Of a stretch of 64,000 nucleotides of DNA, positions 11,000-20,712 are shown piece after piece. The number at the start of each line of letters is the position of its first letter. Within the stretch, counting starts at the first letter, position 1. Source of the stretch: Macrothele yani (lineage: Eukaryota > Arthropoda > Arachnida > Araneae > Macrothelidae); the NCBI GenBank assembly GCA_039090855.1, contig CM077010.1:42116905-42180904 (forward strand), written 5' to 3'. The position numbers and the translations under genes were made by a program. The notes beneath the pieces were generated by a model. It was given only the letters and a program-made list of their open reading frames with translations, was not told where the DNA came from and made no database searches.

Positions 11000-13358
11000 T
11001 AAACACAACTACACAAAGGATGATTCACCAGGAGGGGGACGAACTGTCACTCTCCTCCCCCCACGCTCCTCTGCAACGCTGGCCGAGGGCGGGGACGAAC
11101 TGTCACTCTCCTCCCCCCCCATGTTCCTCTGCAATGTTGGTTGAGGCTGGGGACGAACTGTCACTCTCCTCCCCCTATGTTCCTCTATAATGTTGGTTGA
11201 GGCTGGGGACCTCGCTGAGGCCGAGACAGTTGCAATGTTGGGCAGGCGGACCGCGACAGTTGGATGGACACTGCACACCTTTGCGGATTGAGGGCCGGGT
11301 CTTCCGCACGTGCAGGCTTTCGGCTGGAAACTGGAAGAGACGGTCGGCTTCAAAAGAGAAGGCCCAGAATCGGCTATTCGAAAAATCTGGAGCTCGGGGA
11401 AATACACCTGAGTCGCTTGGTCAGCTGTAGATCGCTTGGCAAGGGCGGCGAGAGCTACAGGGCGCGGAACAAAGGGCTGCACGGGTTGTGGCAGAGACTG
11501 AACTACTGCGGCAAAAGTACGCTGTCGATTGGTGGGTATACCCAACTTGGCCTTGGCAGCAGGGTACGAGAGGCCTTCCAGGGTCTTGAGGCGCTGGATC
11601 GCCATCTCGTCCTTCCATTTCATACAGTTGCGGGAGGAAGCTGCATGGTACTCACCACAGTTAACACAGCAGGCCGCAGAAGTGCAACCTTCCCCGTCAT
11701 GTTCACTGGAGCCACAATTTGCGCAACGAGCGGAACTCTTACAGAAACGTTGGGAATGCCCGTACCTCTGGCACCTGAAACAGCGCAGAGGACTGGGAAT
11801 GTACGGGCGAACTCCACAGACCAAGTAGCCAGCCTTGATTTCGGTCGGAACTTTCGGGGAGTTAAAAGTCAAGATTACATTTTTAGACTTAATCAAGGAA
11901 CCATCGCGCCGGAACATCATACGACGTGCAGCAATAACACCTTGATCTGCAAGTTCAGTCACCAATTCGTCTTCACTGCATGGCAAGAGATCAAACTCCG
12001 AAATAACACCCCGAGAGGTGTTAAGAAACGGGTGAGGTGTCACTTTTACAGGAATGCCTTGAAGACTAGTGAGGTGCATAAGAGTGTTACTCTGAGAAAC
12101 ACTGCAAGTTTGGACAAGCAGGTCCCCAGAGCGAAGCTTCCTCACAGACTTCAAGGGGCCAACCGCAGCGTCCAAAGCTTTAGAAATGAAAAAGGGAGAT
12201 CTGGTGGACAGTCTCTCATTCGGATCGATGGATTCCACAACTAAGTGTGTAGCATGCGTAGTCACAGCAATCGAGGGGAGACGACGCTTCGGAGCGACTG
12301 GTACAGCTGCCGAAGAAGAGGTTCCACAGGTTTGGTCCAGGTCAAGGTCTAAAGATCGTTTAAGGTTATGAGACTTGGTAGGTTGAGAAGACGAAGGAGA
12401 GTCGTTGTCAACTATCATTTTCTCAGGCGACTTAAATTTGGAGTTTTTGTGTTTGTTTTTACCCATGGAAAAAAGGAGGAAGATTCGTCTGCAAACTACT
12501 CCACCCACCACCGAGCCCTACAAGGGAGAACTGGAGGTCCGCAAGCCAAGAAAATGACGCTGGACACAGTTCTGGAGCTTATACGTTGCAGATATAGTCC
12601 GTTGGCTGTGATCACACGCACTCGGCGGAAACTTCGGCCTCCTGGTACCGTCATGCCAACGCCTTTGGCATGATCCCACAGCCCCCGGGCTTACCCTGCC
12701 GTGCTATACGACAAAAAAGCCGCTAAAGCCCTGTACACAACTTGGTACATGACTTCTGACTAGAGGTGGGTTAGTCTCTAGCCTCCCGTTTACAGCGAAG
12801 CCGGGGTCGAAGAGGAGTGTTGGTGCACAGGAGGCACTGCTCCGGTCTCCTGCGACCTCAGCCGCCAGACATCCCATTTCCGCCTCACGGGTCTCCGCAC
12901 GCGGCAAACATGCAGGTAGGTCTAGCACCCAAACCAGCTAAAAGGAAAAATGAAATCCAAAGAAGACAAATCCTGGAAGGGAACCTAAACGGAATCTCAG
13001 CAACCTACGAACTGAGCGGTTAATATAATACAGTTAGTGGTGGAGGGTAACAAAACCACAAGACCGGGGTGTTAGTACATAACGTGGTAGCGATTAGGTA
13101 GAGTATACAACACGGGCAATTAGCCAGTGGCGAAAATAAATAAAAACAAAAAAGCGAGACACAAGACCAGCTAGGGATCGTGGGGCCGCAACTCCCCAAC
13201 AGCTGGATGAACAGCCGTCCCTGCAAACTCCAACAGCACCGAAATAAAAAACAAGCGGTGGCATGACATCAGATGTTGACCAGTCACAAGGTCAGCTCAG
13301 GCCGTGGGGGGCGCTGCTCCCCAAATAACTGGAAAACCAGTTATCCCCGTGCGGGGGA
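10746..13358 (-). mobile_element. ORF1-only I/Jockey-type LINE insertion
   Basis: It is flanked by a perfect 12-bp duplication GGAATACAGAGG (10734-10745 and 13359-13370) inside the Tc1-like element, so the edges are secure. On the minus strand it runs 5' leader (~850 bp), a 500-codon ORF1, a ~260-bp 3' region with a (TA)n tract, then a (CCAA)n tail (plus-strand GTTGGTTGGTTGGTTG). There is no reverse transcriptase or endonuclease frame anywhere in it. The 3' block GGCGCTCTTTGGCCAAACCT lies only about 200 bases after ORF1. Confidence 0.85.
11009..12511 (-). CDS. LINE ORF1 nucleic-acid-binding protein with CCHC knuckles
   Basis: A Gag-like RNA-binding protein that packages LINE RNA. The first Met gives 500 residues, but Met16 (MGKNKHKNSKFK) starts a typical lysine-rich ORF1 N-terminus and may be the true start. 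Residues ~75-95 carry a PKRRLP basic patch. Residues ~100-240 fit an RRM-like fold (LDAAVGPLKSVRKLRSGDLL). Three zinc knuckles follow at ~242-295: CFRCQRYGHSQRFC, CANCGSSEHDGEGC and CVNCGEYHAASSRNC. The C-terminus (~420-500) is low-complexity, with repeats of GRRVTVRP and EESDSSSPPS encoded by three ~57-60-bp DNA repeats (11030-11190). There are no internal stops over 1.5 kb, unlike almost everything around it, so the copy is young. No ORF2 follows. The antisense 326-codon frame at 11264-12244 is a shadow. Confidence 0.82.
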   Translation of the reverse strand: MVGGVVCRRIFLLFSMGKNKHKNSKFKSPEKMIVDNDSPSSSQPTKSHNLKRSLDLDLDQTCGTSSSAAVPVAPKRRLPSIAVTTHATHLVVESIDPNERLSTRSPFFISKALDAAVGPLKSVRKLRSGDLLVQTCSVSQSNTLMHLTSLQGIPVKVTPHPFLNTSRGVISEFDLLPCSEDELVTELADQGVIAARRMMFRRDGSLIKSKNVILTFNSPKVPTEIKAGYLVCGVRPYIPSPLRCFRCQRYGHSQRFCKSSARCANCGSSEHDGEGCTSAACCVNCGEYHAASSRNCMKWKDEMAIQRLKTLEGLSYPAAKAKLGIPTNRQRTFAAVVQSLPQPVQPFVPRPVALAALAKRSTADQATQVYFPELQIFRIADSGPSLLKPTVSSSFQPKACTCGRPGPQSAKVCSVHPTVAVRLPNIATVSASARSPASTNIIEEHRGRRVTVRPQPQPTLQRNMGGEESDSSSPPSASVAEERGGRRVTVRPPPGESSFV

Positions 13359-13449
13359 GGAATACAGAGGATAACGTGATCAAAACATTATGGCAAAATA
13401 CAGCTGTATTTTCTGGTAAACTGAAAAATAACATTTCCATGTAACATGG

Positions 13450-14560
13450 TTAGTACGAGGTTGAACCGCCATGAACTGCGTCACACTGTGTAATTCTGGC
13501 ATGGAGTCTGTCGTACAGATGTTGGATGTAAGTTTGGGGTATTGAGTTCCAACCATCCTGAAGCTGGATGCGTAAATCGAGGATGGTCGTGGCTGGCAGT
13601 GGAGACCGGATAAGTCGTTGTCCCATAAAATCCCACACGTGCTCAATGGGGGACAAATCCGGTGAACCTGCAGGCCATGGAAATTGTCTCACGCCCAGAA
13701 GTGCATGTTGTGTTGCACGTGCCGTGTGTGGGCGTGCGTTATCTTGCTGGAAAACACCACGCTGGACAGACCTTACAAATGGCACAACAACGGGCTGAAT
13801 GATGTTGTTGATGTAGGAGGTGCTGTTTAACGTTCCCGGTACAAACACTAGTTGAGTACGGGAGTGATAGCTGATCGCTCCTCACACCAGGATAATAGGT
13901 GTAGGCCCTGTGTGTCGCTGGCGGATGCAAGAAGGGTTAAGACGCTCCCTTGGTTGTCTGTGAACACGCATACGGCCATCGGAGGCTCCCAAGTAGAATC
14001 TTCTTTCATCGCTGAATACGACAGATCGCCATTGCGTTATCCAGTACAGACGTTGGCGACACCACTGCAGCCGTTCCTAACGGTAGGCTGGAGTCAGAGA
14101 TACACATGTCAGAGGCACACGTGCACGTAGTCCTGCATCCAGTAGACGGTTGCGGACTTTTCGCACAGTCACCTCAGGTGCGACGGCAGCTCGGATTTGC
14201 GTCGCAGTGGATGTTCTGCTTGACAACGCCGCTCTTCTTATGTGTCGATCGGTCCGCTCATCAGTCCGTCTGTGACTCCCGATTCCACGTCTTCTCGTGT
14301 GGGAATGTTCCTCGGACCATCTACGCCACCATCGTACCACCACCGATAATTCCCGTCCAATTCGCTCCGCAATACGACGATACGACCACCCGGCCTCGCG
14401 GAGTCCGACTAGACGACCTCGCTCAAAGTCCGATAACGGCTGAAATAGTACACCTCTTCCATATCCAGGCACTGCAGCTTCTTCAGGGTCTTCGCATGTG
14501 TCCGTACGCCGACGACTGATTACATTCACTTCGCCGTACTCCTTAAATACCACAGACAAT
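13450..14560 (-). pseudogene. Tc1-like transposase, decayed
   Basis: The N-terminal helix-turn-helix part (minus strand, 14559-14077) has PLSDFERGRLVGLREAGWSY and RRIAERIGRELSVVVRWWRR. The catalytic core (13930-13450) contains GAISYHSRTQLVFVPGTLNS, then FQQDNARPHTARATQ (second Asp) and SPDLSPIEHVWDFMG (Glu). The usual VWGAI reads V-stop-GAI through TGG to TGA near 13880, and the frame changes between the two halves. I count 32 residues between the second Asp and the Glu, rather than the 34 of classical Tc1. The same spacing occurs in the 28.3-30.3 kb element. The native C-terminus ends DAVHGGSTSY. Confidence 0.83.
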
Positions 14561-14717
14561 AATTTGCATATTATGCCGTGCTGGGGCGTAAGCGCTCACC
14601 GGTTGTTCCCGAAATTAACATCACACCTACGTAAACGCGACCCCATTAACATATGTAAATTTCATGATCGTCCGTCAATTCCTTCGTGGTGTTCTTTTTT
14701 CACTTTCCGCCAGTGTA

Positions 14718-15112
14718 TTTGCACGCTGTCCGGGTAAAATTTTTAAGGTGCTGTCTCTTGATTCTGACTTTACTGCAATTCATGATTGTGAGTGTCCTAA
14801 CCACGAAAGATATTAATTTTTTACGCGCTCGATGTGCATTAATCTTGTTAGTAGTGCAGAAAGATATCTTTGGAAAACATGAATATGGAAAAATCTTTTA
14901 TAAGTTAAAGCATCTTTACAGACTAAACTGATTTTCCACTGAGTGCAAAAATATTTCTTTTCTGTATCTTTTTTATCCTGTTTCCGTAGCTATAGATTCA
15001 TCCTTAAAATTTCTCTTTCAGAATAAATGTAATGAAAATGAATTTGAGATACACACCCTTTGTTATTTTTTATGAGCCTTATATAAAATTGTTTGCCCAG
15101 CTGGTGATCGGT
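14718..15112. other. Unassigned stretch
   Basis: AT-rich DNA right of the Tc1-like element. No coding or repeat signal seen. Confidence 0.4.
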
Positions 15113-15165
15113 AGTGTACGTCACTCGTTTCATGCACTGCATGCATGAAACGAGTGACGTACACT
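15113..15165. repeat. Perfect 24-bp inverted repeat with 5-base loop
   Basis: The left arm starts AGTGTACGTCACTCGTTTCA and the right arm is its exact complement, ending TGACGTACACT. The loop is CTGCA. A transcript would fold into a stable hairpin. No element boundary was recognised around it. Confidence 0.92.
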
Positions 15166-15511
15166 CTTCGTCCCGAAACAATGAGGCCGCCAACGAAATA
15201 ACTACCTAAATAAGGGGAGGTGATTTACTTCTCGTGATGAAGACATGGAAAGAAATTTTACACGCGTTCTCCACACTCTGTTGAAATTTCCAACCTTCCG
15301 TAAAAAAGCATGGTAATTATTTTTGCTTCTAGCAAGACCCCATTTTGGAATATCGAACTAAAAGCCGAAACTGCAGCTTGTACTGCAAGAAAAAAATAAT
15401 CTGTCAAAGTTTACTCTACCTTCCAAGCTTTTCCGATGAGTTTTGGATGTCATACCCCTCACACTGATATTTTGTTTCAGTGTTTTGTAGACTCAAAACT
15501 ATTCCGCTTAA
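15166..15511. other. Unassigned stretch
   Basis: No coding or repeat signal seen between the hairpin and the mariner end. Confidence 0.4.
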
Positions 15512-16017
15512 TACTAGGAAGGATCGAAAAGTAACGCACAGCAGTTTTTTTTCCTCTTTGCAGGTTGAAGTTTGGCAGACAACGAGTTTGAATAGCACGC
15601 TACAGACCGGTTTGGCTGGGTCACGTGTCGCCGTGGTGAAAGATAATGTGAACGACGACACAAAAATGTCGCGTTTGTTAGCGTCGTCTGCGAAAGAAAA
15701 GCAACGCGGTGTAGTCCGGTTTTTGTGGGCTAAACGGAACATTCCGACGGAAATTCCCCAAAAAGTGGTCGAAGTGTAGGATGGTGCTTACCTGGACCGC
15801 AGAAACATCTCCAGATGGTGCAGTTTCTTTGCAGAGGGCCGTGGCAACCTTAGCGATTCGCCACGTTCCGGTCGAACTGTAACTGCGTCATCACCTGACA
15901 CTGCGGGAGGCTTTGAACAGGCAAATCTGAGCGACCGGCGGATCCATCTGCGCACATTGGCACAGAGAAGTTCAACATATTGTACAATACTGTGCATGAC
16001 AAATTATATTTTGCAAA

Positions 16018-17091
16018 TTTGATGAAGAGACAGAAATAGTAAAGAGGCAGAAATATGAAGAGGCAGAAATAGTACTGCAACACGTCGAACATACAGTTTT
16101 TCATAATGGTACATTCCAACCATTACTCTATATACGATATGTCGACGATGTTTTAGTTTTTTGGCAATACTCACTTAGTGAATTAGACACTTTTGCTGCC
16201 TCTTTATCAGCCGTCTTTCCCACTATTTCCTTCACCCAAGAGTTAGAATCCTCCAACTCCCTTCCGTTCTTAGATATTTTATTACGACGCACCCCATCTA
16301 ATGACATTCAAACCTCCGTCTACCTAAAACCCACTTGTTCACCTACCCTCATTCCATATAATTCGTACACACCACTTCCCTATAAACATAGTTCTATTTC
16401 ATCTTTAATCTGTAGGGCTTATAGTCATTCATCCACCAAAAGATCTTTAAAACTAGAATTACACAGGATTTTCAATCTAACAAAGGTTTCCGGTTATCCC
16501 GGATATCTATTTACAAAATTGTTACGCAGGTATCAACGACGGATCTCCACAACGTTACAACCAATACGTGATGAAGTAACCATAAAATACGTGGCATCCA
16601 TTCCCTTCCATCCAACCATTGTACCGATCTTACAAAATTCATGCAAAAAATACGATTGTTCCTTTGGTGTTTCTTCGGAAAGTTTGTTCAATTTAACCAA
16701 ATCAGACCGAGATCCGACATCAATCTTAGATAAATACGGCGTTTATTCGGTACCACTGAACTCTTTCTCAACTACCTCACAGTCTACTTCTTACGTGGGA
16801 TCCACTTGTAGATCATTAAAGACACAAATTACAGAACACAAATACAGTGTTCGTACACATGCCTTAACAACTTCTTTAGCGCGAGAGGTACTAAAAGGAG
16901 AGCACTATCCTGACTGGGACAATGTAAAACTGTTATCGACGACCAAAACTAAAAATGGCCTGTTGTTTCTCGAGAGCTTGTATATTTATCATTTGAATGA
17001 ACAATGTTGTAATGATGAAGCTCCATCCAATATACCAGCACCTTGGCGATACCTACTGAAAAACCAAGAAACAAGATTAGACAACCATTGA
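16018..17091 (+). pseudogene. PLE reverse transcriptase (3' part) with GIY-YIG endonuclease
   Basis: An uninterrupted 357-codon frame with no start of its own; it is a truncated copy of a longer PLE polyprotein. RT motif C is YIRYVDDVLVFW (~residues 37-48), followed by SLPFLDILLRRTPSND, as in PLE and telomerase-like RTs. Then come the thumb region and a C-terminal GIY-YIG nuclease: GVYSVPL, SYVGSTCRSLKTQITEHKYS and LFLESLYIYHLNEQCC, ending PAPWRYLLKNQE. In the YVG block the usual 'R-I-x-E-H' Arg is Gln (KTQITEH), so nuclease activity would be doubtful even in a full-length parent. The absence of stops in a truncated, unselected copy indicates a recent insertion. Confidence 0.88.
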
Positions 17092-17302
17092 TTTTATTGT
17101 ACATATATAAAACTCAGGCGAGGGAACTTTGACCTTCATTTTATATTTCTTATATTTATGACAACCATTATGTGTTTTTACCCTACAGGTTATTTTAAAT
17201 GTATGTATTTTATGACCTCATACTGTTCCGACTTGTACGCATGCGCGGTCTTTGCCCATAACCACACGTGTATATAACCACTACGTTTCATGTGCACTTT
17301 GC

Positions 17303-17360
17303 GAGTTTTGGTGCCTGATGATGAACCTATAAGTCGTAGGTTCGAAACATCGCGCAAGTT
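17303..17360 (+). ncRNA. Hammerhead-ribozyme-like motif in PLE-1
   Basis: The core boxes are in order: CTGATGA (17315-17321), a stem II hairpin GAACC/GGTTC (17323-17327, 17339-17343) with an 11-base loop, then GAAA (17344-17347), CATC and GCGCAAG. The last segment can pair with TTTGGTGC before the core with one mismatch. One extra T lies between the CTGATGA box and stem II. Stem III is essentially absent, as is usual for PLE hammerheads. Predicted cleavage is after C17351. Activity is untested. Confidence 0.5.
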
Positions 17361-18273
17361 TTTAACATTAAACCTTTTTAAACCTCAATGGAATGAGTTA
17401 TTTGTGTCGTCATGGTTTTTAACTGTGTATACTTTTGATACCGGTGATACGTCTTAGCTTCATTTGAGTGTTGTAATTGGTTTGAGCTAAAGTGTTCGTG
17501 CTTAGACAGCTATCTTCTTTATTTGTATATTTTGCAAGGTCAATGCGCGATGGGTGCCCAAGATCTTGACAGACGACCAGAAGGGGCAGAGAATGATGTC
17601 ATACTTGGACCATTTGATGCGTTATGCAGAAGAATGACTTGAACTTCTGGCAGGTGTACTGACGGGCGATACGTCCTGGGTGTGTACCACTACACTCTCG
17701 AAACAAAGAAGTCTAGTATGGTATGAAAACACTCCAACTGCCAGCCACCAAAAAATTCAGGGTAACACAATTTGCACAAAATACGGTGTTCTGGGATATG
17801 GATGGCGTTCTCTCGGTGGAGTTTCATCTAACAGGGACCACCGTGAATGCCAAAATATACGCTAACACATTAACAAAAGTGAGTCGTGCCCTTCGCGGCA
17901 AAAAAAAAAAACCCAACAGAGACGCTGCAAATGTCAGACTGCTTCACGAAAACGCTCGTCCACATGTTGCACAACATGTGCGGGACAAAATTGCGCCATT
18001 TGGCTGGGAAGTGCTTCCAGAAACCCCCGTACAGTCCGGATCTGGCTTCTTCGGACTTTCATCTCTTTTGTTTTGAAAAGATTCCTGGGCGGCCAATGCT
18101 TGGATTTGGCTGACGAAGCCAAATCGGTTGTCCACAGGTGGCTATACGCCCAAAAAACGGACTTAAATGAACAAGATGTACTAAAACTGGTACCACGCTG
18201 GGATAAATATCTCGAGCGTCTCTGTGTTTATTTTTTTGTTGAAAAATAGCTAAGAAATGTAGTTTCACTGTGT

Positions 18274-18573
18274 GGGCCGCGGGTGGCCTAGTGGTCAGCG
18301 TTCGTGACTGCCATGGAGATAACCTCAGGTTCGATCCTGGTCAGGTACGAACGTTCGAACCACCAAATACCCGCCGTGCGTCGGATGGGCACATTAAGCC
18401 GTCGGACCCTGGGTACTGGCCTCCCGGTAGTAAATAAGGGCGTCTTCTACCTCGCTTCCGTGTGACTTTCCTATCGGACACTCTATCCCAAATCTCTTAG
18501 CTTCCTGTTTCTAAGGGTTGTTTAAGATCTGTGGTCAGACACTCCCTTCCTAAAATCCTCTACATATGTTCTG
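18274..18573 (+). mobile_element. tRNA-derived SINE (family S3)
   Basis: The head has box A GGGTGGCCTAGTGGTCAGCG and box B AGGTTCGATCCTGG. The ~220-bp body has CCCGCCGTGCGTCGGATGGG and CTGGCCTCCCGGTAGTAAAT. The target duplication AGTTTCACTGTGT is at 18261-18273 and 18574-18586, inside the mariner 3' region. Only one copy is seen in this window. Confidence 0.82.
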
Positions 18574-18721
18574 AGTTTCACTGTGTATATATATTGTTTG
18601 GCCTGTCTATTACACTGTTGCCAAAAATAAAAAGTGTGCGTTACGCTTCGATCTACTCTCCTAGTGGAACATAACCCTCAGTCAGAAAGAATAACCTAAT
18701 TGTAACACATATTTCGAAAAT

Positions 18722-18745
18722 ACACACACACACACACACACACAC
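18722..18745 (+). repeat. (AC)n microsatellite
   Basis: Twelve AC dinucleotides in a row. Confidence 0.95.
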
Positions 18746-18935
18746 GAAGTAAGTTTTTTGCGAAAAAGTAGTTCTTTGTCTTTCCGATCTGCGCAAGATC
18801 TGAAGAAAAAAATTACAGCAGTTAATTTTCTTTAAGACATTTTGATTGCAAGTTACAGTGCAATATCTAGGCCTCCCTGCGGCTTCCTAGAACTTGTATT
18901 TTTAGTAATTGCATAACGAAGATTTACCTGATGTT

Positions 18936-18963
18936 TTTGGTGAGTTGGAAACAACTCACCAAA
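18936..18963. repeat. 12-bp stem hairpin with GAAA loop
   Basis: TTTGGTGAGTTG / CAACTCACCAAA closed by a GAAA tetraloop. It lies about 50 bases upstream of the hammerhead-like motif at 19012. Confidence 0.8.
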
Positions 18964-19011
18964 CACCAGATCTCTGATGATGTCACAATGATTTGAATAT
19001 TTATGCTCCAT

Positions 19012-19060
19012 TCGTCCTGATGAAGTCGAGCCAAACCCTCTGCGAAACTATAGTCGATGT
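19012..19060 (+). ncRNA. Hammerhead-ribozyme-like motif with CTATAG stem III
   Basis: CGTC (stem I) precedes CTGATGA (19017-19023). Stem II is GTCGAG/CTCTGC with one mismatch, then GAAA (19044-19047), the self-complementary CTATAG as stem III, the cleavage triplet GTC (19053-19055) and GATG, which closes stem I. Stem III of a few bases, palindromic in loopless form, is typical of PLE and retrozyme hammerheads. No PLE coding sequence is adjacent; this may be a solitary PLE end. Confidence 0.55.
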
Positions 19061-20202
19061 GTAATATATCTTTGATTGTGGTAAACGTTGGCATTTTTAT
19101 TTTAGTTACCAGACGTTTTGAAGAAAAAATAAACGTTGTAGCTTCAATTCGAATAGTTGTAAATCAAGATGAATGCTAAATGTGATGCGAACACAGAATC
19201 TAGGAATGCTGAAAGCGGGGAATTTTGCTATTAGTTTTTTGACTCCTTCGAAATAGAGGACGACATTTAATGCAAGAACATTAAATAGAAATTTCCATGT
19301 ATACGAATAGATTTTAAATGCATGCGTAATTTTAAAAGGGAATTTACGGGTTTTTGCAATTTTCCTTTTAACGATAATATGCACTTTGATGTCATGCATG
19401 GAGAATAAATGCAAGAACGAAATTTACATTTATGTAGAAATGCAAATATGAATAATAAAAACATTCACTGTCTGACCGGCACGCTATTGTATTCTTCATA
19501 GAAGAGATTTTTCCTTGTTACATTTCTTTTTGTATTTGTGGAATTTGCGCTGTTATCTATGCGCACACGTGTTCTGTAGAACGCAGTTGAACGTTTTTTT
19601 CTTTTTCTACTTTTCGTATCAGTCGAAATAGTTTTTTTTTTTTTTGGTGAGGTTGTAAGTACTTCAGCCACACTGTTTCATCACGCTGTCTCTACGGCAA
19701 TCAGAAGGAGAGGCAATAAAACAGCCTACCTTCCTGCGAAGTTTCTCCGTCTCGAATCTAGCGAAAGGAAGTCGCTCCTACTGTATTATGACACAAATGG
19801 GAATATGCTTCGATATCAGTCTCTTTCGAAGAGTGTCTGATGTGAGAAGGCAGCGCTACGATCTTAACACTTGGAACAAAAAAAAAAAAAAAAAAAAAGG
19901 GGGATCATAATAAACCGCAGGCTTCAAAGACAGCGGGAAGACCAAAGAGACGAAATTTCCTTTTACAGTGGGAGTCTGAATAAATCACTAGATGGATGGT
20001 TTTGCACTGCTACAGTCATCATGAAGTTATGTGATATTATATTTACTCATGCAAGTTCTAAAAAGGATTAGCTGTGCAGGCCCAACACGGTAGGTTTGAA
20101 GAAATGTTCAAAAACATGTAGGATGTGTTTTTCACAAATAACTAAAGGAATGAAACTGAAAAGCACCAGAAAAGGTCGTTTAATCACATACGTAGAAGTG
20201 GC
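19061..20202. other. Unassigned stretch
   Basis: AT-rich with a poly-T run near 19630 and a poly-A run near 19878. The ORFs here are short and lysine- or phenylalanine-rich from base composition. No element was recognised. Confidence 0.4.
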
Positions 20203-20203
20203 T

Positions 20204-20712
20204 TCCGCCGGCGCAGTGGTTTAAGCTCTGGGCTTTGACCTTTCCACCAAGTGGGTTTAGGTTCGACTCCTGATGAGTGATGAGGGTTGGTTAGTGTGGT
20301 TTCTCCCGGCACAGTGGTCTAAGCTCTGGGCTTTGACCTTTCCACCGAGTGGGTTCAGGTTCGACTCCTGATGAGTGATGAGGGTTGGGTAGTGTGGTTT
20401 CCCCCGGCGCAGTGGTCTAAGCTCTGGCCTTTGACCTTTCCACTGAATGGGTTCAGGTTCGACTCCTGATGAGTGATGAGGGTTGAGTAGTGTGGTTTCC
20501 GCCGGCGCAGTGATCTAAGCTCTGGCCATTGAACTTTCCACCGAGTGGGTTCATGGTTCGACTCCTGATGAGTGATGAGGGTTGGATAGTGGGTTTTTCC
20601 AACGGCGGTGGCTCTCCTATTCCCTGAAGTCGGTGGCCCCAAATTAGGGACGGCCGACTGCTTATAGCCGTATTGCTCCCATTGGTCGTTAAACCTCCAA
20701 ATAGAAAAAAAA
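20204..20712 (+). mobile_element. SINE with four tandem tRNA-like heads
   Basis: Four ~98-bp units start near 20204, 20303, 20400 and 20498. Each has a box A-like CGGCGCAGTGGTCTAAGCTC, a pyrimidine-rich middle (GACCTTTCCACCGAGTGGGT) and box B GGTTCGACTCCTGATGAGTG. The last is followed by an S1-like body (TTAGGGACGGCCGACTGCTT, GTCGTTAAACCTCC) and an A-rich tail. This is a multimeric relative of S1 with a different head. Confidence 0.8.

Larger units (their letters stand above)
10660..14715 (-). mobile_element. Tc1-like transposon (32-residue D-E spacing) split by a LINE
   Basis: Terminal inverted repeats CACTGGCGGAAAGTGAAAAA and CACTTTCCGCCAGTG are bounded by TA (10658-10659, 14716-14717). 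Without the LINE insertion at 10746-13358 the element is about 1.43 kb, a normal Tc1 size. The transposase reads on the minus strand in 13450-14560. Confidence 0.9.
16017..17525 (+). mobile_element. 5'-truncated Penelope-like element (PLE-1)
   Basis: Inserted in the mariner with a 12-bp target duplication TATATTTTGCAA at 16005-16016 and 17526-17537. It holds the end of the RT, the GIY-YIG domain and a ~430-bp 3' region containing a hammerhead-like motif (17303-17360). The coding frame is open from the first insertion bases, so the 5' part was lost at insertion. Confidence 0.88.
15666..18247 (+). pseudogene. Mariner transposase, interrupted and mutated
   Basis: The N-terminal part (15666-16016) includes KEKQRGVVRFLWAKRNIPTE, a DAYLDRRNISRWCSFF-like block and the usual SPRSGRTVTA linker. 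The coding sequence resumes at 17538 with KVNARWVPKILTDDQKGQRM, then LTGDTSWVYHYT (first catalytic Asp). LHENARPHVAQHVRDK follows, where the second catalytic Asp of 'HDNARPH' is Glu, then PYSPDLASSDFHLF (third Asp). Several stops and frame changes are present, for example the stop in MRYAEE-stop-LELL near 17638 and a frameshift in the A-rich run at 17898. It cannot encode active enzyme. Confidence 0.83.
15514..18664 (+). mobile_element. Mariner-type transposon split by a PLE and a SINE
   Basis: The left end is CTAGGAAGGATCGAAAAGTA and the right end is the complement of CTAGGAGAGTAGATCGAAGC. The shared inner text (AACGCACA) makes imperfect ~30-bp TIRs. TA precedes the left end (15512-15513); TG follows the right, a one-base decay. 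Removing the PLE (16017-17525) and SINE (18274-18573) leaves about 1.33 kb, a normal mariner size, and rejoins the transposase. Confidence 0.85.

Noticed and set aside
11264..12244. 326-codon plus-strand open frame
   Set aside because: It is antisense to the LINE ORF1, which has clear CCHC knuckles; the plus frame has no domain.
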